Of a stretch of DNA of 64,000 bases, positions 10,211 to 20,843 are shown piece after piece. Source of the stretch: Blasia pusilla (taxonomy: Eukaryota > Marchantiophyta > Marchantiopsida > Blasiales); assembly GCA_050084515.1 (NCBI GenBank), contig CM114271.1, positions 8,122,001-8,186,000 on the forward strand, read 5' to 3'. The first letter of the stretch is position 1, and every line of letters starts with the position of its first letter. The translations under genes were made by a program, and so were the position numbers. Under the pieces are notes generated by a model. That model made no database searches. It was given only the letters and a program-made list of their open reading frames with translations, and was not told the origin of the DNA.

Positions 10211-13200
10211 ATGGATAATTATGTTAAGCTCAGTTGTGGCAGTCATCTGGCGGCCCTTCCTCAATCAGAAATCATTCGACCCCAAGCTCGTGAGTCTTTC
10301 AGAGCAAATGGATGAAAATTTTCATGTCATTCGATTTCTTCTTCAATTGGAACCATCTTTGTATCCAAAGATGTAAGGGTGGAAGGTACGGAAGACATTA
10401 TAGGTGAGACGGTCCAGCCAATAACCTCAGACCGTAAGGTATGGAATCTCCTACCTGTCGCAAATGGTCAATACAGAGTTTACGGCCTGCCCCTGAATTC
10501 GTCTGTTTCCCAAGTAGACGGTCTAGAATTTCCTAGTGCTCCGAGCTCTACGTTTGCAACTCCAAGCTCTGCAGATCCGGCCGACTCCAACCATGACGCC
10601 AGTAACAATGTTGTTTTTCCTGAAGAGATTCCGGATGTTATCAACCTCGAGTGGATCTTTCGGACACCAATCGGGCCCTCTGTCCGCCTACTCGTTCCTC
10701 TTGCGAGTATCAGGCAATAGTTTGCTTTCGTCTCTGCCCTTGAAAATGTTCAAGCGCATCCTTGTCGACGAGTTGCCGCCCACGTACGATGGTAATTGCA
10801 TTTTTGAGTTGCCTCCACTTGCTGCTCCTGCTCAAAAGAAGGATGGAGGACGCCTGAAGGGTATGGACAAAAAGTCTGATTGTCATCGATGGTGCAGGCT
10901 TCAACGGACCAGTGCTTCAATTCCAGATGGTCCTTGGATTGTCTCTCGCCGCCAATGCGTGGGAGCCTTGGAGTGTAGAAGTCCAACATGCCTGTATCTA
11001 GAGCGCAACGGGTGAGTCAATACGTCGCAATTCCCTCCCAAGAATGCAGAAACTCCATATGAGGTCGGTGCCACCATACTGCCGGGAGGCCATCGATGTC
11101 CTCATTGTCAGGCATCGCCCTTCTGCATTGGAGCGTGTCCTGCATACATATTTTTCATTGTCCACGACTTGGGCTCCACGTCAGAGTATACAAGGCTGGC
11201 TGTCCATGTTGGCTCCCACACTCATCCTGTGATCGAAGCAATTCAAAGACACATCAAGGAGGATGTGGCGAAGAAAGTAGCCGAGGTCTTTAGAAACTCT
11301 CCGGGTTCAAAGCCCGGGGTGATCAAGCTCACAACGGCATCACAAATTTGTGAACAATTGCTTGGAATCCCTGGACAGGGCGAGATCACGGCGGTTGAGG
11401 AGAAACAACTCTGGGAAAATCTCGCATTTCTCGCTGATCCTGAATGCTTTGAATTTCTTTGCGTCGATACGAGTTCGGATGGAAAAGACGAAATGGATGC
11501 CATCGCGAGAATCAAGGCCAACTCAGATTTCCATTCATTCAGATATGGCGTTCATGGGCCAAGGAGGCGAGGATCCAGGGCCTATGTCTTCAAAATGTCA
11601 ACCACAGGTCCGTCGAGTGGCCTCGATCTTATAGATCGAATGAGGGAAGGGGAAGATCTTTACGGGAGCTGGGTCAGCTTTGATATTTGCTCTGAGTCTT
11701 TGAACGGATGGTTGACGATGGGTGCTCACGTTTATGACCATGTGGAGAAGGGACTCAAAACTATATTTGTGTGTGAAGTAAAGCGTAAGACGCGTTGGCG
11801 ATTTGAAGATGTCTTTGGTTACTCTTATTGGAGGTGGTGAAGGAAAACAAAAGGCCACCTCCAGAAATTTATGGGTTCATGGCGGACAATGCACAACCTG
11901 GGTGGATTGCTATCCGGGAAGTGTTTTGGGGTGGAGAGGTTCAACCGGAGAGGGAAAGGTCGGATGCTTTCCATTGGCAACTTGATCTCGACCAGTACAC
12001 CAAATCTTGCATCAAGGAGAATAAGAGGACAAAGCATGTCACTCTACTCCAACGCTGCAAGGACAGCAAAACCTTGAAGCATGGCATGGACTACAAGGAA
12101 GAACTTCATGGGTGGTGGAGGAAGCATGCGATTGAGGGGAAGTACAAAGAGTTGTGCTCTTGGTTGAGTTGGTGGACTGTACGTATGAGACAATGGGGAA
12201 ACTTCATGCGGCAGGTGAGTTCACTATTTTGTCTTGTCAAGCTCACGCTGAGAATTATTTGTAAAGTTGTAGCTCAGGGTGAGAAGCGTGGGAATTATAT
12301 GGATTTCAAACCCAAGAAACCAAGCAAGCTGTCGGATGCGACGGGTTGCCCGAGTGTGCAACCCGACGGAAACCGACGGGTTGCCCAAGGGTGCAACCCG
12401 ACGGAAACCAACGGGTTGCATCCAGATGTTTGGTGCAACCCGAGTGTGCAACCCGTCGGGACCCGACGGGTCACAGAGTTGTTCATGGGATGCCTCGGCC
12501 TTGCAACCTGTCGGGTTCCGACGGGTTGTAGTAGGTGGGTTGAAGGTTACAACACGTCGGGACCCGACGGGTCGCAGAGTCGTTCATGGGATGCCTCGGG
12601 CCTGCAACCCGTCTGGTTCCGACAGGTCGCTTATTTCTTTGACTCCTAAGTTATTTTCGTTCCCTTCTAACATTGCCGTCGTTGCAGGGATTGAACGTTC
12701 ATGAAAATGCCCTCTTCCCCAACACAAGTGGAGCAGAAATTGTTCATTCCTCTTGGAGGTTGTCACAAGCATGCCAACGAATTTCACTTGTGGAGGCATG
12801 CTGTCATAAAGGAAAAGGGCCGTCGATCTACGAGCTCTATGTCGTATGGGTATTTTGTGAGATCTCGGTGATGAAAATTGTATGTCGAAGCCTTCAACGG
12901 TGCGTGAATCGAACTCCTTTCGAGCAAGACGTACACATAGGTGGGGATATTCGGTAATGCGGGTTTCAAGACGCCCCATACTGAGATGGTGGTAGAGCAG
13001 TCGAACGAGACTCGTGGAGACCAGATAAGTATCTTGACTTGAGCGGTGAAGAGGCAAAGATCGAGGAACAAATCCGGTGATTGATTTGGATGAGGAAATT
13101 ACACCGCCAGGTATTAGGGGACCGGACCCGTCCCAAATTCGTGATGGAGTTACTTCTCCAAAATCAGTGAATGTTTTATTTCAAAAGCCCTCCGTTGGTG

Positions 13201-14096
13201 GAAGTTTGCGACATCCCGTCACGGGGTGGTTCAACAATATGGGATTCCGGTAATGGAGGTGGATTGCAACCTAAAACCGTGGCATATATCTCGGAGCAAC
13301 CCGGGCGTGGACCCCTGCAGGCAGGATCGATGGCATTAGGAGAGCATGCGGCACTTTCCTAAATAAGAATGCACAAGGACTAGACGACCTCTGCTGGGTT
13401 TTGGGGACTCAAAACCTTTGATCGTTCACGAGGACGAGGGGATCAATTGAAGTACTTCTTCGCCCAAATGAATCTTGCGCTTTCCGGAAGTCTTATCCAC
13501 CGCCATTGGAGCTCCGGGAATACCCCAAGATTTGGCCCATGGCATGAGCACGAATCGCACTCAAGACGAAGTGGACAATCTTACAAGTGCCGGTTTCAGA
13601 CTCGTAGACGGGGGAAGTTCGGAGCATGTTCGCATTACAGAGACCTTTGCATTTTGTATTCAACCCAAGATTGATGTCAACATGTACCCGGAGAAGGTGT
13701 ATGATCTCAATCCATTATTTCTGTTTGAGTCTAGAAATGGGGTGAAGAGAAACAGAATGTGCAAGCCAACGGTGGAGAGAGCAAAGCGAAGTTGCAAAGC
13801 AGACTCGGGAGGCAAAAATGGAGATCATCGCCACGAAAGATGTCTTGAGTGGCAATGGAATAGGAAGGATGTATTGGGTCAGGAACAACACTGTAAATTC
13901 AAGTGTCACAGGGGTGTATGTGGTGCACATCTGTTGCTTTCCCACATGTTCATGTGATGACTTTGTCCAAAGAGAGACAAGTGGCAAAAGGTATTTCCTT
14001 GTAAGCACATGTACTATGTGTTCTTTGGTAGTTTTAAGAGAGTCGGAGGTAGGAGTAGGAATCCACCAACCACCAATTGTCCCTCAAAGAAGTTGA
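10211..14096 (+). pseudogene. MULE transposase gene T, copy A
   Basis: Two exons (10211-12214 and 12688-about 14096). The N-terminus starts MDNYVKLSCGSHLAALPQSE; a Cys-rich region follows (CVGALECRSPTC, then CPHCQASPFC) and ends in AVHVGSHTHPV, a Cys/His arrangement like the GCM/WRKY-type fingers of MULE transposases. The core has SFDICSES (first Asp), a second Asp position in GFMADNAQPGW and AFHWQL, a MULE hallmark. Exon 2 leads to a SWIM finger at about 13912-14030 (CSCDDF then Cys-x-His). Several 1-nt indels split it into at least five frames, including a lost C at the last SWIM cysteine, so it cannot make a functional transposase. Confidence 0.85.
12215..12687 (+). repeat. Intron of gene T with palindromes, copy A
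   Basis: GTGAGT donor at 12215 and TTGCAG acceptor ending at 12687. It holds about eight palindromes, many with the variant left arm CCCGACGG and centres AAA, GAC or GTT, a type found only in T introns. Copy C has the same intron with an extra insertion. Confidence 0.8.
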
Positions 14097-14466
14097 AGTA
14101 TTTTAAACAAACCACTTTGAGGATGCAAAGGAGGTTTTAGATTGTACTTTTATTTTTTTCTCAACCTTCACTTCGAGCTTGAACTCGATTCAGCCCCGGG
14201 AAAATGGTAGATTATTTGAGACCTTGGATGGAAAAAGTGATTGGTTCCACACTTATGATTCCATGATTTTTCAGTTTTCTAAATTTTGTGCAATTTGCAA
14301 CTCGTCGGACTCGGAGGGGTTGCCAAAATATGGAAGAGGAAAAAAAAACTGTGGGATTGCTTAATATATGAACAAAAAAGTGCAAAAAATTTCAAACAAA
14401 ACTTTCCTCTCTTCAACCCAACATGAAACTCTCTTCAAAAAAGAGTATCTATTTGGTTGACCCTAG

Positions 14467-14525
14467 TTTCTCTCTCTCCTCTCTCTCTCTCCTCTCTTCC
14501 TCTCTTCCTCTCCTCTTACCGAGTC
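14467..14525. repeat. Right terminal repeat of copy A
   Basis: A polypyrimidine tract (CTCTTCCTCTCTTCCTCTCC units) ending CTCTTA is the inverse of the left polypurine repeat and matches the right end of copy C. Beyond CTCTTA the two right ends differ, so the exact last base is uncertain. Confidence 0.7.
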
Positions 14526-14532
14526 TGGTTCC

Positions 14533-14745
14533 CAAGGGACTCAAGGACATACTGTGCAAGAGTGCCCCCTTCAACGAGATTTACGTTGGGTACAAGAAGA
14601 CCCATCTATGGAGGAGGGATGGTATCAAGCAGATCAGTGGGAGGGATGCTACGCAGTTCAGGAAATTTCACGGACTAGTGCTCCTCGAAGCTGGATTCTC
14701 CAATATGTACCACATGGGTATGGAGAGCAGAGGCTAGAGTTCGGA
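14533..14745 (+). pseudogene. Gypsy gag fragment, downstream half
   Basis: On the plus strand this reads GTQGHTVQECPLQRDLRW, then EEGWYQADQWEGCYA and YVPHGYGEQR. It aligns closely with the gag of the gypsy at 48770-49348 (GTQGHTSQECHTQRDLRW). It begins inside the first zinc knuckle, exactly where the other gag half at 25025-25330 stops. It is the right flank of copy A. Confidence 0.8.
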
Positions 14746-15426
14746 TGTTCCGCTTGGCGCTCGTTTGGTTATGAGGGTCATTGCTCTTGCCTAGTCTTGT
14801 TGGCATGCCTCAACGAGAGATATTTTTTGACATGTTTGTGATGATCTTTAGGAGGAATGGACATTCTCAGCTCCACTTGTGTTGGGGCAAAGGGCATTTT
14901 TGTGAATGTTCAGTCCCTACATAGGAAAAATTATCAATTGATGGAGGGAACGCTAGGTGTTCAACACTTACAAAATGTCAAAATCCAACAAGTTGCAAGT
15001 TCTTCAAATCTTAAGTCCTTGTTGGATGTCAACATTCATATTGCAACCCATCGGAATCGGATGGGTTGCAAGCAAGCTACAAGAATAGGGAACAAAATCT
15101 AACTACAACTCGTCGGATTCCGATGGGATGCAAGAAGAATTTAGTTGAAAACAAGAAGCAAACCGTCAATCAGAAGTATGAAGAACATAAGAACTTGCAA
15201 CCAGTCAGATTGTGAGTAATCTACTTGAGAATACTCTGCTTGCAACACGTCAAAATCCGACGAGTTGCAAGCCGTCGGATTCAAACGAGTTGGAAGATTA
15301 AATTTTCAAGATAAGAAGCAACCTGTCGGATTCTGACGGGTTGCAGCCTAAACTTTTTCGCAAAAAAAGTTGCTTGCAATCTGTCGGATTCGTACAAGTT
15401 GCAACCTCACACTTTGAGAAAATGTT
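14746..15426 (-). repeat. Diverged T-gene intron with palindromes
   Basis: No coding sequence. From 15040 to 15410 there are about seven AT-richer palindromes with centres of the GAATC/GATTC type. The minus-strand junction GGTGAGTTC at 15430 corresponds to the T intron donor of copies A and C, but the intron sequence is unlike theirs, so copy B's right part appears to come from a diverged subfamily resembling copy E. Sequence at 14746-15040 is unassigned. Confidence 0.55.
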
Positions 15427-17049
15427 GAACTCACCTACCACATAAAGTTTCCCCATTGCCTCATACGGATGGTCCACCAACTGAGCCAAGAACACAACTC
15501 TTTGTATTTCCCCTCAATTGCATGCGTGATGGTTACTCTTACTGTAGGTGGTGAAGGAAAACAAAAGACCTCCTCCTGAAATATATGGCTTCTTCCCCTT
15601 CCCTCATTCGATCTATAAGATCGAGGCCACTCGACGGACCTTTGGTTGACATTTTGAAGACATAGGCCCTGGATCCCTCGCCTCCTTGGCCCATGAACTG
15701 CCATCTCCGAATGAATGGAAATCTGGAGTTGGCCTTGATTCTGGCGATGGCATCCATTTCGGCCGTCTTTCCATCCGAGTAACTCAGATATCGACGCAAA
15801 GAAATTCGGAAGCATTCAGGATCAGCGAGAAATGCAAGATTTTCCCAGAGTTGTTTCTCCTCAACCGCCGTGATCTCGCCCTGTCCAGGGATTCCAAGCA
15901 ATTGTTCACAAATTTGTGATGCCGTTGTGAGCTTGATCACTCCGGGCTTTGAACCCGGAGAGTTTCTGTAGACCTCGGCTACTTTCTTCGCCACATCCTC
16001 CTTGATGTGTCTTTGAATTGCATCGGTCACAGGATGAGTGTGGGAGCCAACATGGACAGCCAGCCTTGTATACTCTGACGTGGAGCCCAAATCGTGGACA
16101 ATGAAAAATATGTATGCAGGACACGCTCCAACGCAGAAGGGCGATGCCTGACAATGAGGACATCGATGGCCTCCCGACGGTATGATGGCACCGACCTCGT
16201 ATGGAGTTTCTGCATTCTTGGGAGGGAATTGCAACGTATTGAATCGCCCGTTGCGATCTAGATATGGGCATGCTGGACTTCTACACTCCAAGGCTCCCAC
16301 GCATTGGCGGCGGGAGACAATCCAAGGACCATCTGGAATTGAAGCACTGGTCCATTGAAGCCTGCACCATCGATGACAATCTGACTTTCTATCCATACCC
16401 TTCAGGTGTCCTCCATCCTTCTTTTGAGCAGGAGCAGCAAGTGGAGGCAACTCAAAAATGCAATTACCATCGTACGTGGGCGGCAACTCGTCGACAAGAA
16501 TGTGCTTGAACATTTTCAAGGGTAGAGACGAAAGCAAACTATTGCCTGATACTCGCAAGAGGAACGAGTAGGCGGACAGAGGGCCCGATTGGGTCCGACA
16601 GATCCACTGAGGTTGATAACATCCGGAATCTCTTCAGGAAAAGCAACATTGTTACGAGCGTGCGAAGTTGGAGTCAAAGCCGGATCTGCAGAGCTTGGAG
16701 TTGCAAACGTAGAGCTCGGAGCACTAGGAAATTCTAGACCGTCTACTTGGGAAACAAACGAATTCAGGGGCAGGCCGTAAACTCTGTATTGACCATTTGG
16801 TAGAGTTAGGAGATTCCATACTTTACGGTCTGAGGTCACTGGCTGGATTGTCTCACCTATTATGTCTTCCGTACTGTCCACCCTAACATCTTTGGATACA
16901 AAGATGATTCCAATTTGGAGAAGAAATCGAACAGACAGAAAATTTTCATCCACTACTATGAAAGACTCACGAGCTTGGGGTCGAATGATTTCCGATTGAG
17001 GAAGGGCCGCCAGATGACTGCCACAAGTGACCTTAACATAATTATCCAT
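15427..17049 (-). pseudogene. MULE transposase gene T, truncated, copy B
   Basis: Start ATG at 17049 (MDNYVKVTCGSHLAALPQSE). The N-terminal region is open to 16516; a frameshift leads to the Cys-rich segment and AVHVGSHTHPV, open from 16558 to 15593. After DRMREGEE the sequence at 15591-15531 is inverted: it encodes the LLEVVKENKRPPPE segment on the opposite strand. After this the frame resumes at AIEGKYKELCSWLSWW. The piece with the second Asp (GFMTDNAQ) and FHW is deleted. Not functional. Confidence 0.85.
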
Positions 17050-17100
17050 TCCAAGAAGATTCCAATGGGAGGAGACTGAGAATGACAATGTGAGAATATT

Positions 17101-17109
17101 TAATTTATA
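17101..17109 (-). promoter_or_regulatory. TATA box of gene T, copy B
   Basis: TATAAATTA on the minus strand, about 52-60 nt upstream of ATG 17049, matching the T promoters of the other copies. Confidence 0.65.
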
Positions 17110-17264
17110 GTGAATAGGAAACAGATACTCCTGACTGATTTTTACTGACAAGATGAATTCGGTGGGTGACATTGTCTGACACAATGGATCCAATTCTATA
17201 ACACATTCAATTCTGTTGCAATATGTTACCGGATTTGGGAAGCAAAGGGTTGCGCATCACACTT

Positions 17265-18000
17265 GGAACCCGTCGGAGTCCTGGTAACTCAAAAATTACC
17301 CGAAGCTAACTGAAGCCTGCAACCCGTCGGCATCGGACGGGTTGCACGCTTCTACTAAACAATGTCGAAGCGAGCAACCCGTTGCTCTCCAACGAGTTGC
17401 TCGGATACCGCTCCTTCTTGCCCGAAGATGCCGGAGGCGTGCAAATCGTCTGATCCTGACGAGTTCCGCGGGTGCCTCGCCTTTTAGCCCAAAGACGACA
17501 AGGCGTGCAACCCGTCGCCCTCCAACGGGTTGCGCAAGGGCCTCGCCTTGTGGTGCAGCCAACCAGACTCCGACGACTTGCACGGGAAGCCCTCGTTCTT
17601 AACCCTTGATGAGGGAAGCGTACAACCCAACGGTCTCTGATGGATTGCCCAAGATACGTCCCGTTCCCGTCCCAAACACGGCGGAGGCGCGCAACATGTC
17701 GGTCTCCGACGGGTTGCGCAGGTACCTCACGTTCTTTTCCAAAGACGACGGAGGTGCTCAACCCGTTGGTCTCCAATGGGTTGCTCGCACACGTGGCAAC
17801 GTACCCAGGATGGCGGAGGCGCGCAACATGTCGGTCTCCGACGGGTTGCGCGGGTACCTTGCGTTCTTTTCCGAATACGACGGAGGCGCTCAACCCGTCG
17901 GTCTCCGACGGGTTGCTCGCGCACGTGGCGACGTACCCAGGATGGCGGAGCTGCGCAACCTGTCGGACTCCGACGGGTTGCCATTTTTCACGTCCGGATT
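17265..18000. repeat. Two-way promoter palindrome array, copy B
   Basis: About twelve palindromes lie between the divergent genes. The last five (17690, 17757, 17820, 17888, 17954) are spaced 63-68 bp apart, mostly with centres of the GTCTC type. The spacers alternate between two kinds, one with CGTTCTTTTCC and one with CACGTGGC and GTACCCAGGATGGC. CACGTG (G-box) occurs at 17790-17795 and 17922-17927. Confidence 0.85.
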
Positions 18001-18070
18001 TCCGTAACATCCGGCACGTTGCCGTCAAAAGGACGACGGGACCCAACGGTCAGCCCAACGGCTAGAAAAG

Positions 18071-18080
18071 TATAAATAGG
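18071..18080 (+). promoter_or_regulatory. TATA box of gene M, copy B
   Basis: TATAAATAGG directly after the array and about 300 nt before the M start codon. The same box is found on the minus strand in copies C (33245-33254) and D (62147-62156). Confidence 0.7.
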
Positions 18081-18369
18081 GCAGAAATCGCTCATTTCCG
18101 GTTTCTCATTTCTCGATCTTCATTCCTCACTCTCCCGCGCAGCAGCTGATCACATACGAAGGGGCATTTCACACGGCGACACATCGCGAGTCGATAGAAG
18201 GGAACGAGAGCGAGACCGTTCGACGCAACGACAGCGAGACGGTTCGACCGAGCGATCGCGGAATGATTCGAGCTACCCATCAAGGCGATTCGAGCTCCCA
18301 TCTCGACATCAGCAAGGCGACTGATGAAGGGATTCGTCGTGGACATAGGTGGAGGCATTTCCGGAAAAA

Positions 18370-18977
18370 ATGACGAGGAAAAATCACAAGCCAACAAGTC
18401 AGGAGCTTCACTCCGAAGTCCATTAGGACTCTGCGTCGGCTTCTCTTGGGCCTCGTTCGCGAATGAAATTAGGCAGGAAATCGAGGAGCGGAAAGGGAAG
18501 CGGAGATGCACAACCAAGTGCTTCTTGCGAGACGTGTTCAAGAGGCGCTAGATAAAGCGTAAGCAGAGAGGCGGAGACGTCGCAGCCTTGAAGAAAAGGA
18601 TCGCCGGCGAAAGAGAGAAAAGAAGCGTGACGGGGCGTCGGTGAGGAGGGTAGAATTGGCTAAATCAAGGAGGGAAAAAGCGATAGCCATTGCGATAGCC
18701 GAGCCCGCCCAACCGCAAGTGTTGAGATGGGGGAAATGTCCCCACGAAGTCCGGGACACAATCAACATAGTGGAAACACGAAGTTGAAATCGATGACGAC
18801 GAGGTCATGAGGACCGCCAGCGTGGAGATGGTGGACATGGCGAAGAAGCCGGAGAGCGGTCATTTCGACTCAAGCCCGGCGGAGGACATCGACCTCTATC
18901 GGATCGACGAGTTCCCGTCGATTTGCGGCCCTGTCTCGACAAGTTAGTGGTCAAGAAACCGATCCCATTTTCGGCGG
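18370..18977 (+). pseudogene. Gene M first exon, copy B
   Basis: ATG at 18370 is homologous to the start in copies A, C and D. Several 1-2 nt deletions (the first within about 15 codons) break the coiled-coil frame. The GTAAGAG donor at 18978 is preserved. Confidence 0.55.
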
Positions 18978-19076
18978 GTAAGAGAGGTTCGGGTTTTTTG
19001 AATTATGTGAATTGCAATTCATTGGGATTTCAGTGTAGCTTATTCCTCTTGTCCGGTTCGACGGTGGTGGTAAAGC

Positions 19077-19538
19077 GGATGGCACTCATGGAGGGCCCAA
19101 CGCCCCGAGGATTCCACTCTGCCGATTGCGGACAATGGAATACGTCCGCGAAATTCAGTCCGACGAGGACATCGCGAAGCTAAAACAATCGGCGGCGACA
19201 ACATCCTACGTCGATAGCTTTCCTCCCTTCTATGTTCAGCCTTACGACGAGCATGGAACCGAAGCTCTGGTTACCGAGGAGGACTTGGAAAAGCTCGACA
19301 CATTCTGGAGGATGCGAGACCAGGATTTCAGAAGGCAAGTTGAGGGCACGGAATTCAGCTGGATGAGGAATCTGCATTTCTTCATCTGGGACGGAAATCA
19401 CAAGTTCATGGCGTGGACCAAGTTTGCAGAGGAGCGGCCCAACTCATTGGAGGCACATTTCTGCGTGAAGGCAATGGTCCTTCATCCATACCCTCATCAC
19501 ATGGCGACGGTGGAGATGGCAATGCATGCCATGAACAC
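19077..19538 (+). CDS. Gene M ParB/sulfiredoxin-like exon, copy B
   Basis: Open over the core (19126 to 19538). Motifs are EIQSDEDIAKLKQSA, FPPFYVQPYDEHG, FFIWDGNHKFMAW (Arg of DGNHR replaced by Lys in this copy) and VLHPYPHHMATVEMAMH. The donor GTGAGT follows at 19539. Upstream, at 19077-19125, a small deletion disrupts the join to exon 1. The DGNHR to DGNHK change could reduce function. Confidence 0.62.
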
Positions 19539-20119
19539 GTGAGTATCTTTAACACTTTCGCAACTCGTCGGACTCCGACGAGTTGCTCGATTAATGAATG
19601 GGTTAGGTTTGTTTTTGCCGAAAGCAACTCGTCGGACTCCGACGGGTTGCTCAACTGCACACTTTTTGGATGTTTTTTTAAGATTGCAACTCGTCGGACT
19701 CTGACGACTTGTTTGATTGACCATAGATTTAACTAGTTTTTGGCCCAAAGCAAACCGTCGGAGTCCGACGGGTTGATTTCGCCAAAAATAGTTTCGAGGC
19801 AAGCAACCCGTCGGACTTCGACGGGTTGCTTTGGGGAAAAAACCTTCTAAACCTGCAGTCACTCGAGCAACTCGTCAGAGTCCGACGAGTTGCATTCTTC
19901 AAAAAACATCCTGACAAGGCAGCCTATCGAGCAACCCGTCGGACTCCAACGGTTCACTAACCAGGCATTAGCAAATCTGAATGCAATCCGTCGGACTCCG
20001 ACGGGTTGCATCATTTAGCTCGTTGCTAGAATCCGACCTTGAGCTGTGACGACCCATCCGAGTCCGACAGGTTGCAGGAACCCATGTAATTTCCTGACGG
20101 GTTGAGTTTGGATGTGCAA
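19539..20119. repeat. Palindrome array in M intron 2, copy B
   Basis: Eight or more palindromes start near 19560, 19624, 19686, 19750, 19802, 19866, 19931 and 19983, so spacing is 62-65 or 52 bp. The one at 19560-19586 is perfect with arms GCAACTCGTCGGA / TCCGACGAGTTGC. Centres are nearly all GACTC/GAGTC. Confidence 0.85.
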
Positions 20120-20843
20120 GATTGTATCGGAGGGGAATGTCACCCACCATTGGATCCAGGACTGCGATCGGGTGAGGAAGGTGCTTACGACGCACCCGGG
20201 AGAGTACAGGGGGTTCTTGGGCGATGCCCTCGTCAATCAGATGCTTGCAAGGGGTGCTCAGATTAAGAAGAAAACTTGGGCAAATAAGTTTATTTCTCAA
20301 GATGCAGCCATAACCATCCTTTGCTGGTCGAAGATACAGGCCGTGAAGAAAAGCGCTGAAGTGGAGCTGGAGCGGAGGGAGAAGGTATCTGCGTCTGAGC
20401 GCGCCAAATTCATCCAAGCTACGATTATCTCAACGAAATACACAGCGAGCAAGATGCAGCCATACATCAGCATTCTCAACCCCGAACTTGGTCTGGAGTT
20501 CTACGAGGAGCTGAAGGCGATTATCAAGCGCCAGCGGAAGAGGGATGAAGATCCGCATGGTCGGATTGGGGAGAAAGTGTCGCTGGATCACGTGCATCCG
20601 TTTGCGTTGTCCGGGATAAGCGAGTTTAGGAGGATACGACTAATGAAAATCAGTCTCGAGGGCTCAGAGGCCCTAGAAGAGGGCGGCACACCATCCTCCG
20701 GATATGTCCGATCCAGTGATCTCGCATTAGCTAGGCGAATGGTCATTCTGGGACGCGGTGCGGGTAATCGGGAAGTCCGTGCTGGACGGTCTGCAAGCGG
20801 AGCTCAGAAGATTAGAGCCAATTCCGTCGGAAGCAAACCTTGA
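20120..20843 (+). CDS. Gene M exon 3, copy B
   Basis: The longest open version of this exon (about 240 codons): IVSEGNVTHHWIQDCDRVRKV, then helices including TWANKFISQDAA and a charged coiled coil (EVELERREKVSASERAKF), FYEELKAIIKRQRKRDEDP and HPFALSGISEFRRI. The acceptor is mutated (TGCAA where A has TGCAG). Beyond about 20640 the frame probably departs from the ancestral one, because copy A and D read SDPVILHWLREWSFWD there in a different frame. No known domain; it links the ParB-like and methyltransferase-like parts. Confidence 0.55.

Larger units (their letters stand above)
3215..14525 (+). mobile_element. MULE-family two-gene transposon, copy A
   Basis: The copy begins with GGGGGCTGG and a polypurine terminal repeat at 3215 and ends in the matching polypyrimidine tract at 14467-14518. 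Gene M lies on the minus strand (about 9805 to 3330) and gene T on the plus strand (10211 to about 14090). It lacks the inter-gene palindrome array and gene M's TATA box that copies B, C and D keep. The flanks do not match: a gypsy integrase on the left, a gypsy gag half on the right. This is best explained by an inversion with copy B. Both genes carry frameshifts. Confidence 0.85.

Noticed and set aside
12279-12704. Long frames made of QPVGxRRVA, NPSxSDGL or ATRRSPT repeats (also at 5587-5977, 17306-18065, 33250-33843, 54350-54830, 62152-62920)
   Set aside because: They are translations of the palindrome arrays, open in several frames on both strands, and not conserved as protein.
17265-18000. 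CRISPR array (27-bp repeats with about 38-bp spacers)
   Set aside because: Repeat and spacer size look similar, but the genome is eukaryotic, repeats vary in arms and centre, spacers recur in alternation, and the same units lie in introns. No cas genes.
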